Shown here: positions 26,508 to 35,905 of the stretch, piece after piece
How positions within the stretch are numbered: position 1 is the first letter of the stretch
Layout: each line of letters opens with the position of its first letter
From: an uncultured Pseudomonadales bacterium
GTDB taxonomy: Bacteria; Pseudomonadota; Gammaproteobacteria; Pseudomonadales; Azotimanducaceae
Reading direction: 5' to 3'
Assembly (NCBI GenBank): GCA_958296295.1
Contig: OY282460.1
Span: forward strand, 1,488,001 to 1,552,000
Length of the DNA stretch: 64,000 nt
Notes under the pieces: model-generated
Seen by the model: only the letters and a program-made list of their open reading frames with translations
Database searches by the model: none
What the model was told of the DNA's origin: nothing
Translations under genes and position numbers: made by a program

Positions 26508-28610
26508 TCACAGCACGTTGAAGATGTGGCTGTACTTCAAGGTGAACTCGCGCCGGGAACGCAGCGGCAGTGCGCTGCGGTCGTCCACTTCGTTGTACAC
26601 GACGTACAAGCCGGAACTTGCGGAACGCAGCCACGAGAAACGCAGGTTGGCGGCCAACACGTGGCTCGCGTCGTTGTACTGCAGCAACGCTTGCACGCCG
26701 ATTTTCGGCGTGAAGGAGTACGCCAGATGCCCCTGCACCAGATTCACGTCGAACGCGCTCTCGGCGCTTGGCAGGTCGATGCGGTTGTAGTCCCAAGAGA
26801 GAGTCGCGGTAAGGGATTCCCCCTTGCGGTAGCTGACGGATGGCGACGCGGAAACGCGATCGCCGTTGTAGTAGCCGCCGATATTGCTGATTAGGCCGAA
26901 GCGCCACGGGCGGCCAGCCGGGGAGTTGACGCCCAGGTTGAGGCCGGGATTGTCGTACTCGCCGGGGGGCACGATCGCGCCCGCCACGGGAAAGGCCGCT
27001 TTCACGCCTTCGTGGGAGTGCGTGAAGGCGGTCCAAACATCGGCGCCGCTACGCCACGCGAACCAGCTCTCGACGTGTGCGGAACCGCTTTCGTGGTAGC
27101 CGTCGAAATCCCAATGACCGCTGTAGGTCGCAAAGGGCTTCCACTCGCTCAAACCCCGTCGGCCCTCCATTTGCACCGTGTGTTGGACGAAGACGTCGAA
27201 CTTGCGAAAGTCGCGCCGGCCTACGAAGCCCACCGCGGGGTCGAAGTGGGCGCCCACTTCCGTGAAGCCGGCGTCGTACGCCCAGGTTGGCGAGTTGTAG
27301 CTGCCGAACAGCGAGAAAGCATGGTTCTCCGAGCCGCCGCTTGGCGCGGTGGTGCGCGCCAAGAAGCCCCTCAGCAGCCCGTAGAGGCCGATGCCGAGGC
27401 GGCCGTCGGCGGCGTAGGTTTGCCGGTCGTCTTCGGCGCTCCGATTGGTGGCGAGCAGGCCGACGGACGAGCGGTTCGGCAAGTCCCGGCGGGCCCGCAG
27501 CACGGTATAGTCGATCTTGTCGGTGGTGCCGGGCGCTGCGGCCGTGCGCATGTGCAGCAGGCCGATGTTGTTGCGCTGGCGCAATCGGCCGGACACCCGC
27601 ACCCCGCCGTCAATGGCCAGACGCTGGCCGGCGGCGATGCCGATGCGACGGCTGTGGAACAGCAGCACGTCCCGCGAGCCGGCCTCGAACGCGCCGGCGT
27701 TCTCCAGGAAGAACGGGCGCGTCTCGGGAAAGAACAGGCTGAATCGGCCGAAGTTCACCTGCTGCGCGTCCGATTCCACCTGCGCGAAATCCGTGTTGTA
27801 AGTGACATCCAACGTCAGGCTTGAGGTGAGCGAATACTTCAGATCGAAGCCCACGTCGTGTTCGCGGGCGTCGTCGGCACCGGGTGTGCGCACCACGCTG
27901 CCGAGCGCGTAAGGTGTGAACTGCAGGTGGCGCGGCTGCTTCGGTGGCCGAACGCCGCCGACGGTGCCGGCCAAGTCCAGCCGGTACATGCTGAGCTGCT
28001 TGGGCACCGGCGACCAGTACGCGATTTCGCTGTTGCGCTGGATGACGCGCGCGATGTTCACTCCCCAGCGCTGTCCCTCGCCGCCGGCCCTTGGCGCCGG
28101 ATAGCGCAGCGACGAGAACGGGATCTCGAACTCCGCGCTCCAGCCGCGCTCGTGCGTTCTCGCGCGCACCGTCCACACCGTGCTCCAGTTCCAGTCGGCG
28201 AAGTTGGTGGATGCGGCGACTTGGCCATCGTATTCGGCACCCACCGGATTGGTACCGAAAACCAGCGCGGTCTGGCCGCTGCGGAATGTGTCCAGCACGA
28301 AGGCGAAACTGTCGGAGGCGAAGCCGTCGTTGGAGACGACGATTTTGGAGGGATCCGCTTCGTGGCAAATCACCCCCACATAGAGGGCTTTTTCGGTGTG
28401 GCCGAAATACGCTTCGGTGCGCTGGGTCGCCGGCGCGCCGTTGTCCGGCTGCAACTGCTTGAAGTCCGTGAAGGCGGCCAGCCCTTGCCAAGCAGGGTCG
28501 CCCGCCACCTCGCCATCCAAAGTCGGTGGCGCCCGGAGCGCGGCCACCGTGCCCACAGGTCGTTCGCTGGCGGATGCGTTCCCGCACGCCAGCAGAACGA
28601 AGGCGGCCAA
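26508..28610 (-). CDS. DUF5916-type outer-membrane beta-barrel protein with N-terminal CBM9-like domain
   Basis: The roughly 700-aa product begins with a hydrophobic signal (LAAFVLLACGNASASE). A carbohydrate-binding-family-9-like domain follows at residues about 25-210 (PTLDGEVAGDPAWQGL, EAYFGHTEKALYVGVICHE, RGWSAEFEIPFSSLRYP). A long beta-strand-rich region ends in LKYSHIFNVL, consistent with an outer-membrane barrel. The pattern, including FPETRPFFLENAGAFE, matches DUF5916 proteins of environmental Gammaproteobacteria and Bacteroidetes, whose role is unproven. The only canonical start is TTG 28610, and no positive charge precedes the hydrophobic core; in-frame sequence upstream (SRAAAAARWP) would supply one, so a non-standard start is possible. 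Confidence 0.75.
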   Translation of the reverse strand: MAAFVLLACGNASASERPVGTVAALRAPPTLDGEVAGDPAWQGLAAFTDFKQLQPDNGAPATQRTEAYFGHTEKALYVGVICHEADPSKIVVSNDGFASDSFAFVLDTFRSGQTALVFGTNPVGAEYDGQVAASTNFADWNWSTVWTVRARTHERGWSAEFEIPFSSLRYPAPRAGGEGQRWGVNIARVIQRNSEIAYWSPVPKQLSMYRLDLAGTVGGVRPPKQPRHLQFTPYALGSVVRTPGADDAREHDVGFDLKYSLTSSLTLDVTYNTDFAQVESDAQQVNFGRFSLFFPETRPFFLENAGAFEAGSRDVLLFHSRRIGIAAGQRLAIDGGVRVSGRLRQRNNIGLLHMRTAAAPGTTDKIDYTVLRARRDLPNRSSVGLLATNRSAEDDRQTYAADGRLGIGLYGLLRGFLARTTAPSGGSENHAFSLFGSYNSPTWAYDAGFTEVGAHFDPAVGFVGRRDFRKFDVFVQHTVQMEGRRGLSEWKPFATYSGHWDFDGYHESGSAHVESWFAWRSGADVWTAFTHSHEGVKAAFPVAGAIVPPGEYDNPGLNLGVNSPAGRPWRFGLISNIGGYYNGDRVSASPSVSYRKGESLTATLSWDYNRIDLPSAESAFDVNLVQGHLAYSFTPKIGVQALLQYNDASHVLAANLRFSWLRSASSGLYVVYNEVDDRSALPLRSRREFTLKYSHIFNVL

Positions 28611-28654
28611 CGGCCAGCGCGCCGCTGCCGCCGCTCGGGAGCCGCTTGGGCGGG

Positions 28655-29074
28655 TTACTTCAGCTTCAATAACGGATAGTCCGGCGACTCGGGGCGCGGG
28701 CCGACGGTTCGATTCGCGCAGTCCGCGATGAGATCAAGACCTTCAAGCACGATCTGCCCGATCAACGGCTCGCTGAGCGGCGGCCCCACCACGCAGTCCG
28801 TGTTCATGGCCCGGTTGCCAATGCGGATGCCCAAGGGGCCCGCCACGGCTCGTTCCTCTTTGCGGTCGTCCGCGTAGGAAACGATGACCTTGCCGTGTAC
28901 GGGCAAACCCAAGCGTTCGACGACGTTCTGCGGGAGCACCAGCATGACGGCGCCGGTTTCCACGACGCCATCCACCACGGTGCGGCGCACGCTGGATTCT
29001 TCCCGCAAGCCGAGGCGCACATTGCCACGCTCGGTGGCGTTCTCGAGTTCTATGCGGGTGACGATCTCTCCCAT
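28655..29074 (-). CDS. Retropepsin-like (clan AA) protein with Glu in place of the catalytic Asp
   Basis: The 139-aa protein resembles single-domain bacterial aspartic proteases: VVDGVVETGAVMLVLPQNVVERLGL near residue 35, a flap-like hydrophobic middle (AGPLGIRIGNRAMN), and PLIGQIVLEGLDLIAD near the end, where these proteins have LLGxxxLE. The usual DTGA is ETGA here, so peptidase activity is doubtful. I start at ATG 29074, which has AAAGGA five bases upstream, rather than the longer open frame. It precedes the DUF5916 gene by 44 bases on the same strand, and the two may be co-transcribed. Confidence 0.72.
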   Translation of the reverse strand: MGEIVTRIELENATERGNVRLGLREESSVRRTVVDGVVETGAVMLVLPQNVVERLGLPVHGKVIVSYADDRKEERAVAGPLGIRIGNRAMNTDCVVGPPLSEPLIGQIVLEGLDLIADCANRTVGPRPESPDYPLLKLK

Positions 29075-29208
29075 GTCCTTTCGCCCACTTGTTGACCGGC
29101 AGTTTGGCGCGCGCCCCAACGCGCACGCGTCCCACGCTTCCAAGCATGTACGACGGATTGTAGCCGAGTGGTTGCTCGGGCCTCTCCACTCGAGGTGGCG
29201 AGCCTTTC

Positions 29209-31626
29209 TTAGCCGAGCGCGGATCCCGGCGTTGCGGCAGGTTTCCACGCCCGCAGCAGCAGCGAGTTGGCCACCACGCAGACGCTGGAGAAGGCCATCG
29301 CCGCCCCGGCGAGGGTTGGGGTGAGGTAGCCCAACGCCGCGGCCGGCAACGCCAGCACGTTGTAGATGAACGCCCAGAAAAGGTTTTGCTTGATCTTGCG
29401 AAACGTCCTCCGGGCGGCGGCGATGGTCGCCGCCACGAGGGTGGGGTCTGGACGCATCAGCGTCACGCCGGCGGTTTCCATCGCGATGTCAGTGCCGCCG
29501 CCGATGGCGATGCCGACATCCGCGGCGGCCAGGGCCGGCGCGTCGTTCACGCCGTCGCCCACCATCGCCACGCGCTCGCCGGCCGCGGCGAACTCGCGCA
29601 CCACGGCCGCTTTGTCTTCCGGCGGAACGCCGCCGCGGGCGTCGTCGATGCCCAGCGTCCTGGCCACAGATCGCACCACATCCGGCGCGTCGCCGGACAA
29701 CACCACCGTGCGCACGCCTTGCGCGCGAAGCAGCTCAACCGCGGCCCGGGCACCGGGCCGCAAGGCGTCGGCGAACAGCAAGGCGCCGCGAAGCCCGTGT
29801 TCGTCGGCCACCCAGGCCACCGTGTGGCCGGTGACGTCGAGGCCGGCGCCCGAGGCCTCCGGCACCAGCCGGGCATTGCCCACGCGCACCCGGCGGCCTT
29901 CCACCACGCCGGTCACGCCTTGGCCAACGTGATTGACGAAGTCCTTGGCCGGCCGCGGCGAAATGCCGCGCGCCTTTGCTTCGGCGATCACGGCTTGGGC
30001 GAGCGGGTGTTCGCTCGCCTGTTGCACGCTCGCGGCAAGGCCGACGATCGCGTCCTGCCCGGCGCGCGAATCCGCGTTCGCGCCGGGTTGCAGAGGTGCC
30101 ACGCGGGCCACCTGCGGGCGGCCTACGGTCAGTGTGCCGGTTTTGTCGAAGACCACTGTGGCAACGCCGGGCGCGCGTTCCAGAGTGTCCACATCGCGGA
30201 TGAGAATGCCGGCCCGGGCGGCGGCCCCCGTGCCGGTCATGATCGCTGTGGGGGTGGCGAGGCCGAGGGCGCACGGGCAGGCGATGACCAGCACCGAAAC
30301 CGCCGCGATCAACGCCGTGGCGAAATCGCCGGTGGCCAGCTGCCAGGCCGCGAAGGTGACAGCGGCGATGGCGAGCACGATGGGCACGAAGACGCCGCTC
30401 ACCCGATCCACCAGGCGCTGCACCCGCGCTTTACCCCGCTGGGCGTCCTCCACCAAGCGCACGATGCGCGCCAGCGTCGTGTCTTCGCCCACCGCGTCCG
30501 CCCGCACTTCCAAGGCGCCCACCGTGTTGACGCTGCCCCCGGTCACCGAATCGCCCACGCTTTTGGCGACCGGCATGCTCTCGCCGGTGAGGAGCGATTC
30601 GTCCACTTCGCTCGCGCCGACGATCACCTCGCCATCCACGGGCACCCGTTCGCCGGGCCGCACCAGCGCGACATCGCCCACCCGCACTTGACTCACATGC
30701 ACTTCCACCTCGCCTTCGGGGCGTCGGAGCCGGGCTTTCGCCGGCCGCAGCGCCATCAACTTGCGGATGGCGTCCGTGGTGGCGCGTTTGGCGCGACCCT
30801 CCAAGTATTTGCCGAGCAGGACCAGCGTGATGATGACGGCCGACGCCTCGAAGTAGAGTTCGCCGTCCGCGGCTTCGCCCAGCACGAGCAGCAGATACCA
30901 GCTGTAGGCGTAGGCTGCCGTGGTGCCAAGCGCCACCAGCACGTCCATGTTCGCGACTCGCGCCAAAAGGGCCTGCCACGCGGATCGGTAGAAACGCCGG
31001 CCAAGGACGAATTGGATGGGCGTGGCCAGCAGCACTTCGGCGGCCGGCATGAGGTGGAGGTCCTCGTAGCCGAGGGTTTGGAAGATCATCCCCGCGACCA
31101 TCGGCGTCGCGAGGAGAGCCGAGACGAGCACCATCCGGCGCTCGCTATCCAGTCGGTGCTGCACTTCGGCCGCGTGCTGCTCGCGCCCGGCGTCGTTCGC
31201 CGCCGGCGGGCGCAACGTGTAGCCGGCGCTCTGTAGCCGCTTGGCGAGCGGCTGCGGCGCAAGTGTCCCGGCGAACCCGGTCACCGTGGCGTTTTCCAGC
31301 GCCAGATTGACTTCAACGTCCAGGATGCTTGGCGCCGCGGCAAGGGTCTTTTCCACCCTCGCGGCGCAGTTGGCGCAATGCATGCCTTCCACCGGGAAGG
31401 TGCGGTGTTCGGTTTCCACCTCGTAGCCCACGCTCGCGACCGCGTCGGTGAGGGCGAGGGCGTCCGTCGCGTCTTCTTCCAAGGTCAGCGCGACTTGCCG
31501 GGCCGACATGTTGGCCTTCGCGCTGCGAACGCCAGGCGCCGATGCGAGCGCCGCCTCCAAAGCCGAGGCCCCGGCGGCGCTCCGCCTTTCCTTGACGGGC
31601 AGTTCGATTTGCAGCACGGCGTCCAC
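29209..31626 (-). CDS. copA: P1B-type copper-translocating ATPase (CopA-like)
   Basis: The 805-aa protein has all P1B-1 features: a metal-binding domain [14 protein letters not shown], phosphatase motif TGES, the membrane CPC in [18 protein letters not shown] with the phosphorylated Asp, the SEHPLAQA histidine motif, [16 protein letters not shown], and the Cu-specific YN (FIYNVLALP) and MxxSS (MAFSSVCV) in the last helices. Ahead of this lies a second heavy-metal-domain-like stretch (residues about 1-75) in which both metal Cys are gone ([12 protein letters not shown]). GTG 31626 starts it 17 bases after the oxidase subunit III stop. It exports Cu(I) or loads it for oxidase assembly. Confidence 0.9.
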   Translation of the reverse strand: MDAVLQIELPVKERRSAAGASALEAALASAPGVRSAKANMSARQVALTLEEDATDALALTDAVASVGYEVETEHRTFPVEGMHCANCAARVEKTLAAAPSILDVEVNLALENATVTGFAGTLAPQPLAKRLQSAGYTLRPPAANDAGREQHAAEVQHRLDSERRMVLVSALLATPMVAGMIFQTLGYEDLHLMPAAEVLLATPIQFVLGRRFYRSAWQALLARVANMDVLVALGTTAAYAYSWYLLLVLGEAADGELYFEASAVIITLVLLGKYLEGRAKRATTDAIRKLMALRPAKARLRRPEGEVEVHVSQVRVGDVALVRPGERVPVDGEVIVGASEVDESLLTGESMPVAKSVGDSVTGGSVNTVGALEVRADAVGEDTTLARIVRLVEDAQRGKARVQRLVDRVSGVFVPIVLAIAAVTFAAWQLATGDFATALIAAVSVLVIACPCALGLATPTAIMTGTGAAARAGILIRDVDTLERAPGVATVVFDKTGTLTVGRPQVARVAPLQPGANADSRAGQDAIVGLAASVQQASEHPLAQAVIAEAKARGISPRPAKDFVNHVGQGVTGVVEGRRVRVGNARLVPEASGAGLDVTGHTVAWVADEHGLRGALLFADALRPGARAAVELLRAQGVRTVVLSGDAPDVVRSVARTLGIDDARGGVPPEDKAAVVREFAAAGERVAMVGDGVNDAPALAAADVGIAIGGGTDIAMETAGVTLMRPDPTLVAATIAAARRTFRKIKQNLFWAFIYNVLALPAAALGYLTPTLAGAAMAFSSVCVVANSLLLRAWKPAATPGSALG

Positions 31627-31643
31627 CGCGTGTCGGCGCGCGC

Positions 31644-32282
31644 TCAAGTGTTGGCGAAGAGCGCCAGCATCCCCAGCCAGACGAGCAGCAGAAAGTGCCA
31701 GTACATGGCGCACAACTCCACGCTGTGCTGGTGCTGCCGCGGCGCGACATCCGCTTGCGCGAACCGCCGCGCCGCCCGCGCCCACGCGACCAGGCCGCCT
31801 AGCAGGTGTACGCCATGCACCGCCGTGATCACGTAGAAGAACGCGTTGGCGGGATTGGCGTAGGCGTAGTAGCCGCGGGCCGCCAAATCGTTCCAGACCA
31901 CCAGCTGGAGAACCAGAAAAGCCAACGTGGCGGCGCCGGCGAGCAGAAACGCCACTCCGGCGCGGCGCACGTCGCCACCGGCGGCAAGCCGCCGTGCCCA
32001 TTCGTAGGCGCCGCTCGCCAGAATCAGCACCAGCGTGTTGAACCACAGCAGCGGCGGCTCCGGCATCGGCACCCAGTCGGACGGCTGACCGCCCAGCTCC
32101 ACCGGATCAAGCCGCATGTGGTAGGCGGCGAAGAACAGGAAGAAGACCACGCCCACAATGGCCAGGAAGCACACCAGCGCCACCTTCTGGTTCGAGGCCG
32201 CGTAGGAGGCGGTACGTAGTTCCACCACGCCGGGCTGCTCGTCCAGCCACGGTTTTTCGGTGAGACGTTTGAAGATGCCCAT
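31644..32282 (-). CDS. Heme-copper oxidase subunit III (cytochrome c oxidase type), orphan
   Basis: The 212-aa product has five predicted helices, including [58 protein letters not shown] and [19 protein letters not shown]. These are signatures of the five-helix CoxC/CyoC subunit III. Subunits I and II are not in the window, so this is an extra or detached subunit III. It is followed after 17 bases by the Cu ATPase gene, and the pairing suggests a role in oxidase copper supply or in an oxidase variant. It starts at ATG 32282, with room for a promoter in the 303-base gap shared with the divergent TonB receptor. Confidence 0.8.
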   Translation of the reverse strand: MGIFKRLTEKPWLDEQPGVVELRTASYAASNQKVALVCFLAIVGVVFFLFFAAYHMRLDPVELGGQPSDWVPMPEPPLLWFNTLVLILASGAYEWARRLAAGGDVRRAGVAFLLAGAATLAFLVLQLVVWNDLAARGYYAYANPANAFFYVITAVHGVHLLGGLVAWARAARRFAQADVAPRQHQHSVELCAMYWHFLLLVWLGMLALFANT

Positions 32283-32585
32283 GGCGCTATTCTAACGCCG
32301 CTTGGCTGGCGAGCGACACGCGCGCTCAAGGGGCGGCACCGTCCCGCTGTTCACCGCCGCCTCAGCGGCCGGACAGAGTTTGGCCCGGATCAGCCGAAAT
32401 GGCGCCGGCGGCTCGCCGCGACAGGCGGCAGCTAGCCGCTCACCCGACCGCTAACGATCAAGGTGCCGTGGACTTGATCGCGCAACGGCGGGTGCGTTGC
32501 TCCTGCTGCGCAACCGGCCCTGCCCGTTGGGAACTCACGCAAACGGAACATGGTCTAAGGCCGCAACGTGCTACCGGGTACCGCC
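32283..32585. other. Divergent intergenic region, oxidase subunit III / TonB receptor
   Basis: These 303 bases must hold promoters for both directions. I looked for a cobalamin riboswitch B12 box and a Fur-like AT-rich operator, either of which often precedes TonB receptors, and see neither. No ORF here is convincing. Confidence 0.5.
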
Positions 32586-34982
32586 ATGCCGGCGCAAGCT
32601 ACCGCGTTGCTCGTCGCAAGCGCTCTGAGTGCGCTGATAGCGGTGCCGACCGCTGCCGCGACCACGGGCGATTTACGAATCTCGGTGCTCTCCGAAGACG
32701 GCCGGCCCGTTGCCAGCGTTGCCATCACCGTCGAGGCGCGGGATGGCGAGGCGCGCCAAGCAACCACGAAAGGTGATGGCCACGTTGTCGTGGGCGGCCT
32801 TGATCCGGGTCTTTACCGCGTCTCGGCGTCGCAAACGAACTATGTCCAAGTGGTCGAACCGACGATCCGCGTTGTTCGAGACAAGGTCGTGCCGGTTGAA
32901 ATGGTGGTACGCCAAGCCAAGGGCGATGTCGAAGAAGTGGTCGTGGTTGCCAGCGCAATCCGAAAGGATGTGTACGGCAGCGTCAGCTCGTCGTACTTGG
33001 ACCGAGAGCACCTGCGCACGGCCACGGGCAGCGGCGCGGATGTATTGCGCGCTTTGGACGGCCTGCCGGGCTTGGTTTCCACGGGCGATTTCGCCAACTT
33101 CACCGTTCGCGGTCGTGGGCCACGCGACAATCTGATTTTGGTGGACGGCTTTCCTTACGACAAGGTGGTTCACTTCGATAGCTCGCTGGGTGAACGCGAA
33201 GACATTGAAGGGGGCGGACGTTTTTCGATCTTCGCGCCGAACATCGTCGCGGGTGCCGAGTTTTCGCCTGGCGGTTGGAGTGCCGCCTATGGTGGCCGCA
33301 ACGGATCGATGTTGAAGCTCGATGTGGCGAAGGGAAATCCCAGCCCATCGGCCAGCTTGCGCTTGGATCTCGCTGGCGCCGAACTCGTCTACGACGGCCC
33401 GAGCGGATTCGATGCGGATACGTCGATCATCTTCTCGGCACGCCAGTTCGATTTCGGACGGCTATTCGAGATCATCGGCGAGAACGACATCGGCAGTCCG
33501 GTGATGACGGACTTCATCTTCAAGAGTCACACCGCCGTGGACGCCAACAACACCATCGAACTCCTGCTGTTGCATACGCCCGATGACTACTCGCGGAACA
33601 TAGAGCATGTGCTGCAATCCGAGAACTTGGAAGACCGCGAACTGCTCGACACCGCGCAAGACAGCACGTTGTTCGGCGCAACATGGACACGGCTGTTCGG
33701 CGAGGATGGCCGCTTGGAAAACCGCGTCTTCTACCGGAACAATGCCAAGACGAGCCGCGAGGGCGAGGCGTTTCCGTATTCGGCGCCAACAAACTTGCCA
33801 CGAGAGCAAGTGCCGATCCGCGACAATGTCCTCGCCCTTGTGGAGCGGGAGAAGGAGTTCGGCTGGCGCAGCGATCTGACGGTGGCCAACAGGTGGGGGG
33901 CTTTGAGCGCAGGCCTGCGCGTATCCGCTCTCGATCTTGCCTTCGATACGACGCTCGCCGGCCCTTGGGCTCGCTTCGAGTTCGACGGCAGAGACTTTCA
34001 ACCCGATCGGGACTCTCGGTTCATCGTGTTGACGCCCGAGGACACCGACTCCGCCTTCGCTCGAAGCGAAGTCCAATACGCGGCGTACGCCGAGCAAGTG
34101 TTGGACCAAGGCGACCAAGGCGACTGGAACATGCGCGCGGGCATTCGCTACGAGTACGATGGCTTCTCAGCCGAACAATACGTCTCGCCCCGCTTGTCGA
34201 TCACTCGTGTGCTGTCGCCGACGACGCGCCTGGCGGCGACCGCGGGCACGTTTTACCAGTCGCCACGCTATCTCGATCGGGCTGCGGATCCGGCCAATTT
34301 CGGTTTGGAGAACGAGCGCGTTCGTCATGTGAGCGTTGGCTTCGAGCGGCAGCTTGCACCGCAGTGGAACGTGCTCGTGGAAGCCTACTATCAGCAACTC
34401 GACAATCTGGTCACGGAAGGGGATGCGGTGACGGGCACCGCCACCAACAGTGGCGAAGGCACCTCCTACGGAGTCGACTTCGTCGCCAATCGACAATTGG
34501 CCAATGGCTGGTCGGCAAACGCCGTGTATTCCTACAACGATGTGACGCTGAGCGACAACGATGGCGCAGGCGAATATCCCGCCGACTACAACCACAAGCA
34601 CTTGCTGAGCCTAGGCGCGCGATGGGAAATCACCGACCGCTGGCAGCTAGGTTTGCGCTGGAAGTACGCGACCGGCAGGCCGCGCGACGACTTCACCATA
34701 CACCGGGATGTGCTTGCGGAAGCAGGCGGCCCATTGCGCTTCTCTCGCGAGTACACGGGCAACAACACCATGCGGTGGGATGCCTTCCACACTCTCAACG
34801 CTCGCGTCGACTATCGACGGCCGGTGGGTCCCATCGATGTGGTCGCCTTTCTCGATGTCTTGAATGTCTACGGTGCCGCGGCAACGGACGAGCAGGAGTT
34901 CAACACGGCAACCGGTACTTTGACAGAGGACGAAGGCGACATATTTCCATTGCTCGGCCTGCGGTTCGAGAAGACTTGGTAG
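32586..34982 (+). CDS. TonB-dependent receptor with N-terminal carboxypeptidase-regulatory-like domain
   Basis: The 798-aa protein starts with a signal peptide (MPAQATALLVASALSALIAV) and a beta-sandwich carboxypeptidase-regulatory-like domain at about residues 30-110 (GDLRISVLSEDGRPVASVAI). A plug domain follows (VYGSVSSSYLDREHLRTATG, DVLRALDGLPGL, FTVRGRGPRDNLILVDGFPYD), then a 22-strand-type barrel ending LLGLRFEKTW, with the terminal aromatic expected of outer-membrane barrels. It imports a large or scarce ligand using TonB energy. The regulatory-like domain is typical of carbohydrate or peptide importers, not classic siderophore receptors. I start at ATG 32586; GTG 32568 is also in frame. 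Confidence 0.88.
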   Translation: MPAQATALLVASALSALIAVPTAAATTGDLRISVLSEDGRPVASVAITVEARDGEARQATTKGDGHVVVGGLDPGLYRVSASQTNYVQVVEPTIRVVRDKVVPVEMVVRQAKGDVEEVVVVASAIRKDVYGSVSSSYLDREHLRTATGSGADVLRALDGLPGLVSTGDFANFTVRGRGPRDNLILVDGFPYDKVVHFDSSLGEREDIEGGGRFSIFAPNIVAGAEFSPGGWSAAYGGRNGSMLKLDVAKGNPSPSASLRLDLAGAELVYDGPSGFDADTSIIFSARQFDFGRLFEIIGENDIGSPVMTDFIFKSHTAVDANNTIELLLLHTPDDYSRNIEHVLQSENLEDRELLDTAQDSTLFGATWTRLFGEDGRLENRVFYRNNAKTSREGEAFPYSAPTNLPREQVPIRDNVLALVEREKEFGWRSDLTVANRWGALSAGLRVSALDLAFDTTLAGPWARFEFDGRDFQPDRDSRFIVLTPEDTDSAFARSEVQYAAYAEQVLDQGDQGDWNMRAGIRYEYDGFSAEQYVSPRLSITRVLSPTTRLAATAGTFYQSPRYLDRAADPANFGLENERVRHVSVGFERQLAPQWNVLVEAYYQQLDNLVTEGDAVTGTATNSGEGTSYGVDFVANRQLANGWSANAVYSYNDVTLSDNDGAGEYPADYNHKHLLSLGARWEITDRWQLGLRWKYATGRPRDDFTIHRDVLAEAGGPLRFSREYTGNNTMRWDAFHTLNARVDYRRPVGPIDVVAFLDVLNVYGAAATDEQEFNTATGTLTEDEGDIFPLLGLRFEKTW

Positions 34983-35038
34983 TCGACCGCTTGGCACACC
35001 CGGTGGCGGTTGCCACGTTTTAACGGCAGAATGGGGCG

Positions 35039-35905
35039 ATGGCCGCAACACGAGACTATTGCGCGGACCTTTGCGCCGCCGCCGGCGAGCCGATGCTCGG
35101 CACCGCGCCGGAGGTGGACGTTTGGCTGCTGTTGGAATACCGGCCACCGTGGCAAGGCAAAGCGCTTGAAGAAAACGACCTGCCGCCCACCACGCGGGCG
35201 TGGTTGGCGAACGTCGTGGACGGATTCGCCGCGCAAGGGCGCAAGCCGCGCCCGCAGTTCATCCGGCAGCCCGAGGAGGCGGAGCGGTCGTCGATAACGC
35301 TCTACTTGGCGAGCGATGGCGAATTGCGGCGTTTCGAAGGCCGGGATTACGAAGAGGTCGAACGGTTGGACTTGCGCTCGTCCGCCCTTGAGCCGGTGAG
35401 CGAAGCGCACTATTTCGTTTGCACCAACGGACAGCGCGACCTGTGCTGCGCGCGTTATGGGCTGCCCACCTACGCCCGGCTGCGGTTGTTCGCCGGCGAG
35501 CGTGCTTGGCAGACCACGCATCTCGGCGGCCACCGCTTCGCGCCGAATGTGCTCGCGCTGCCGCAGGGCGCGCTCTACGGGCGGGTCTTCGCGGACGAGG
35601 CGGCCCGGTTCGCGTCCGCGGTGGAGGATCGGCGTTTGTCGCTGCCGCATTTGCGTGGCCGCTCGGCCTATCCGCCTGAGGCGCAAGCGGCGGAAGCCAA
35701 GGTGGAGAACGCCGGCGCGATGCTCGGCGCCGAAGGCAACGCGGTGACTTTCGCCACCCCGAACGGCGAGCGAACGGTGCGCGTGGAGCGGGTCGCCACG
35801 CCTCTGGAGATCATCGCGAGCTGCGGCAAGACCGAAACGGAGTTGGTCTATCCGTTCATCCGAGCCGGAACCGCGTTCCTTGCTTCGCCCGGAAGATCTC
35901 GCTGA
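35039..35905 (+). CDS. Sucrase/ferredoxin-like family protein
   Basis: The 288-aa product matches the sucrase-ferredoxin-like family (PF06999), which has a thioredoxin-fold ferredoxin region: VCTNGQRDLCCARYGLP, THLGGHRFAPNVLALPQGALYGR near residues 120-185, and an N-terminal LLLEYRPPWQGKAL. The Cys pair of the first motif and the His of GGHRF are the likely cluster or active-site residues. An additional Cys sits in EIIASCGKTE. The biochemical role of the family is not established. The next gene starts inside its last 26 bases, so the two are co-translated. Confidence 0.78.
   Translation: MAATRDYCADLCAAAGEPMLGTAPEVDVWLLLEYRPPWQGKALEENDLPPTTRAWLANVVDGFAAQGRKPRPQFIRQPEEAERSSITLYLASDGELRRFEGRDYEEVERLDLRSSALEPVSEAHYFVCTNGQRDLCCARYGLPTYARLRLFAGERAWQTTHLGGHRFAPNVLALPQGALYGRVFADEAARFASAVEDRRLSLPHLRGRSAYPPEAQAAEAKVENAGAMLGAEGNAVTFATPNGERTVRVERVATPLEIIASCGKTETELVYPFIRAGTAFLASPGRSR

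Noticed and set aside
29386..31236. 616-aa open frame antisense to the Cu ATPase
   Set aside because: Composition is His/Gly/Arg-rich and follows the third-position bias of the real frame, whose P-type ATPase motifs are complete.
32283..32585. Cobalamin riboswitch before the TonB receptor
   Set aside because: No B12-box or other conserved core is visible, and the receptor's regulatory-like domain is not the BtuB type.
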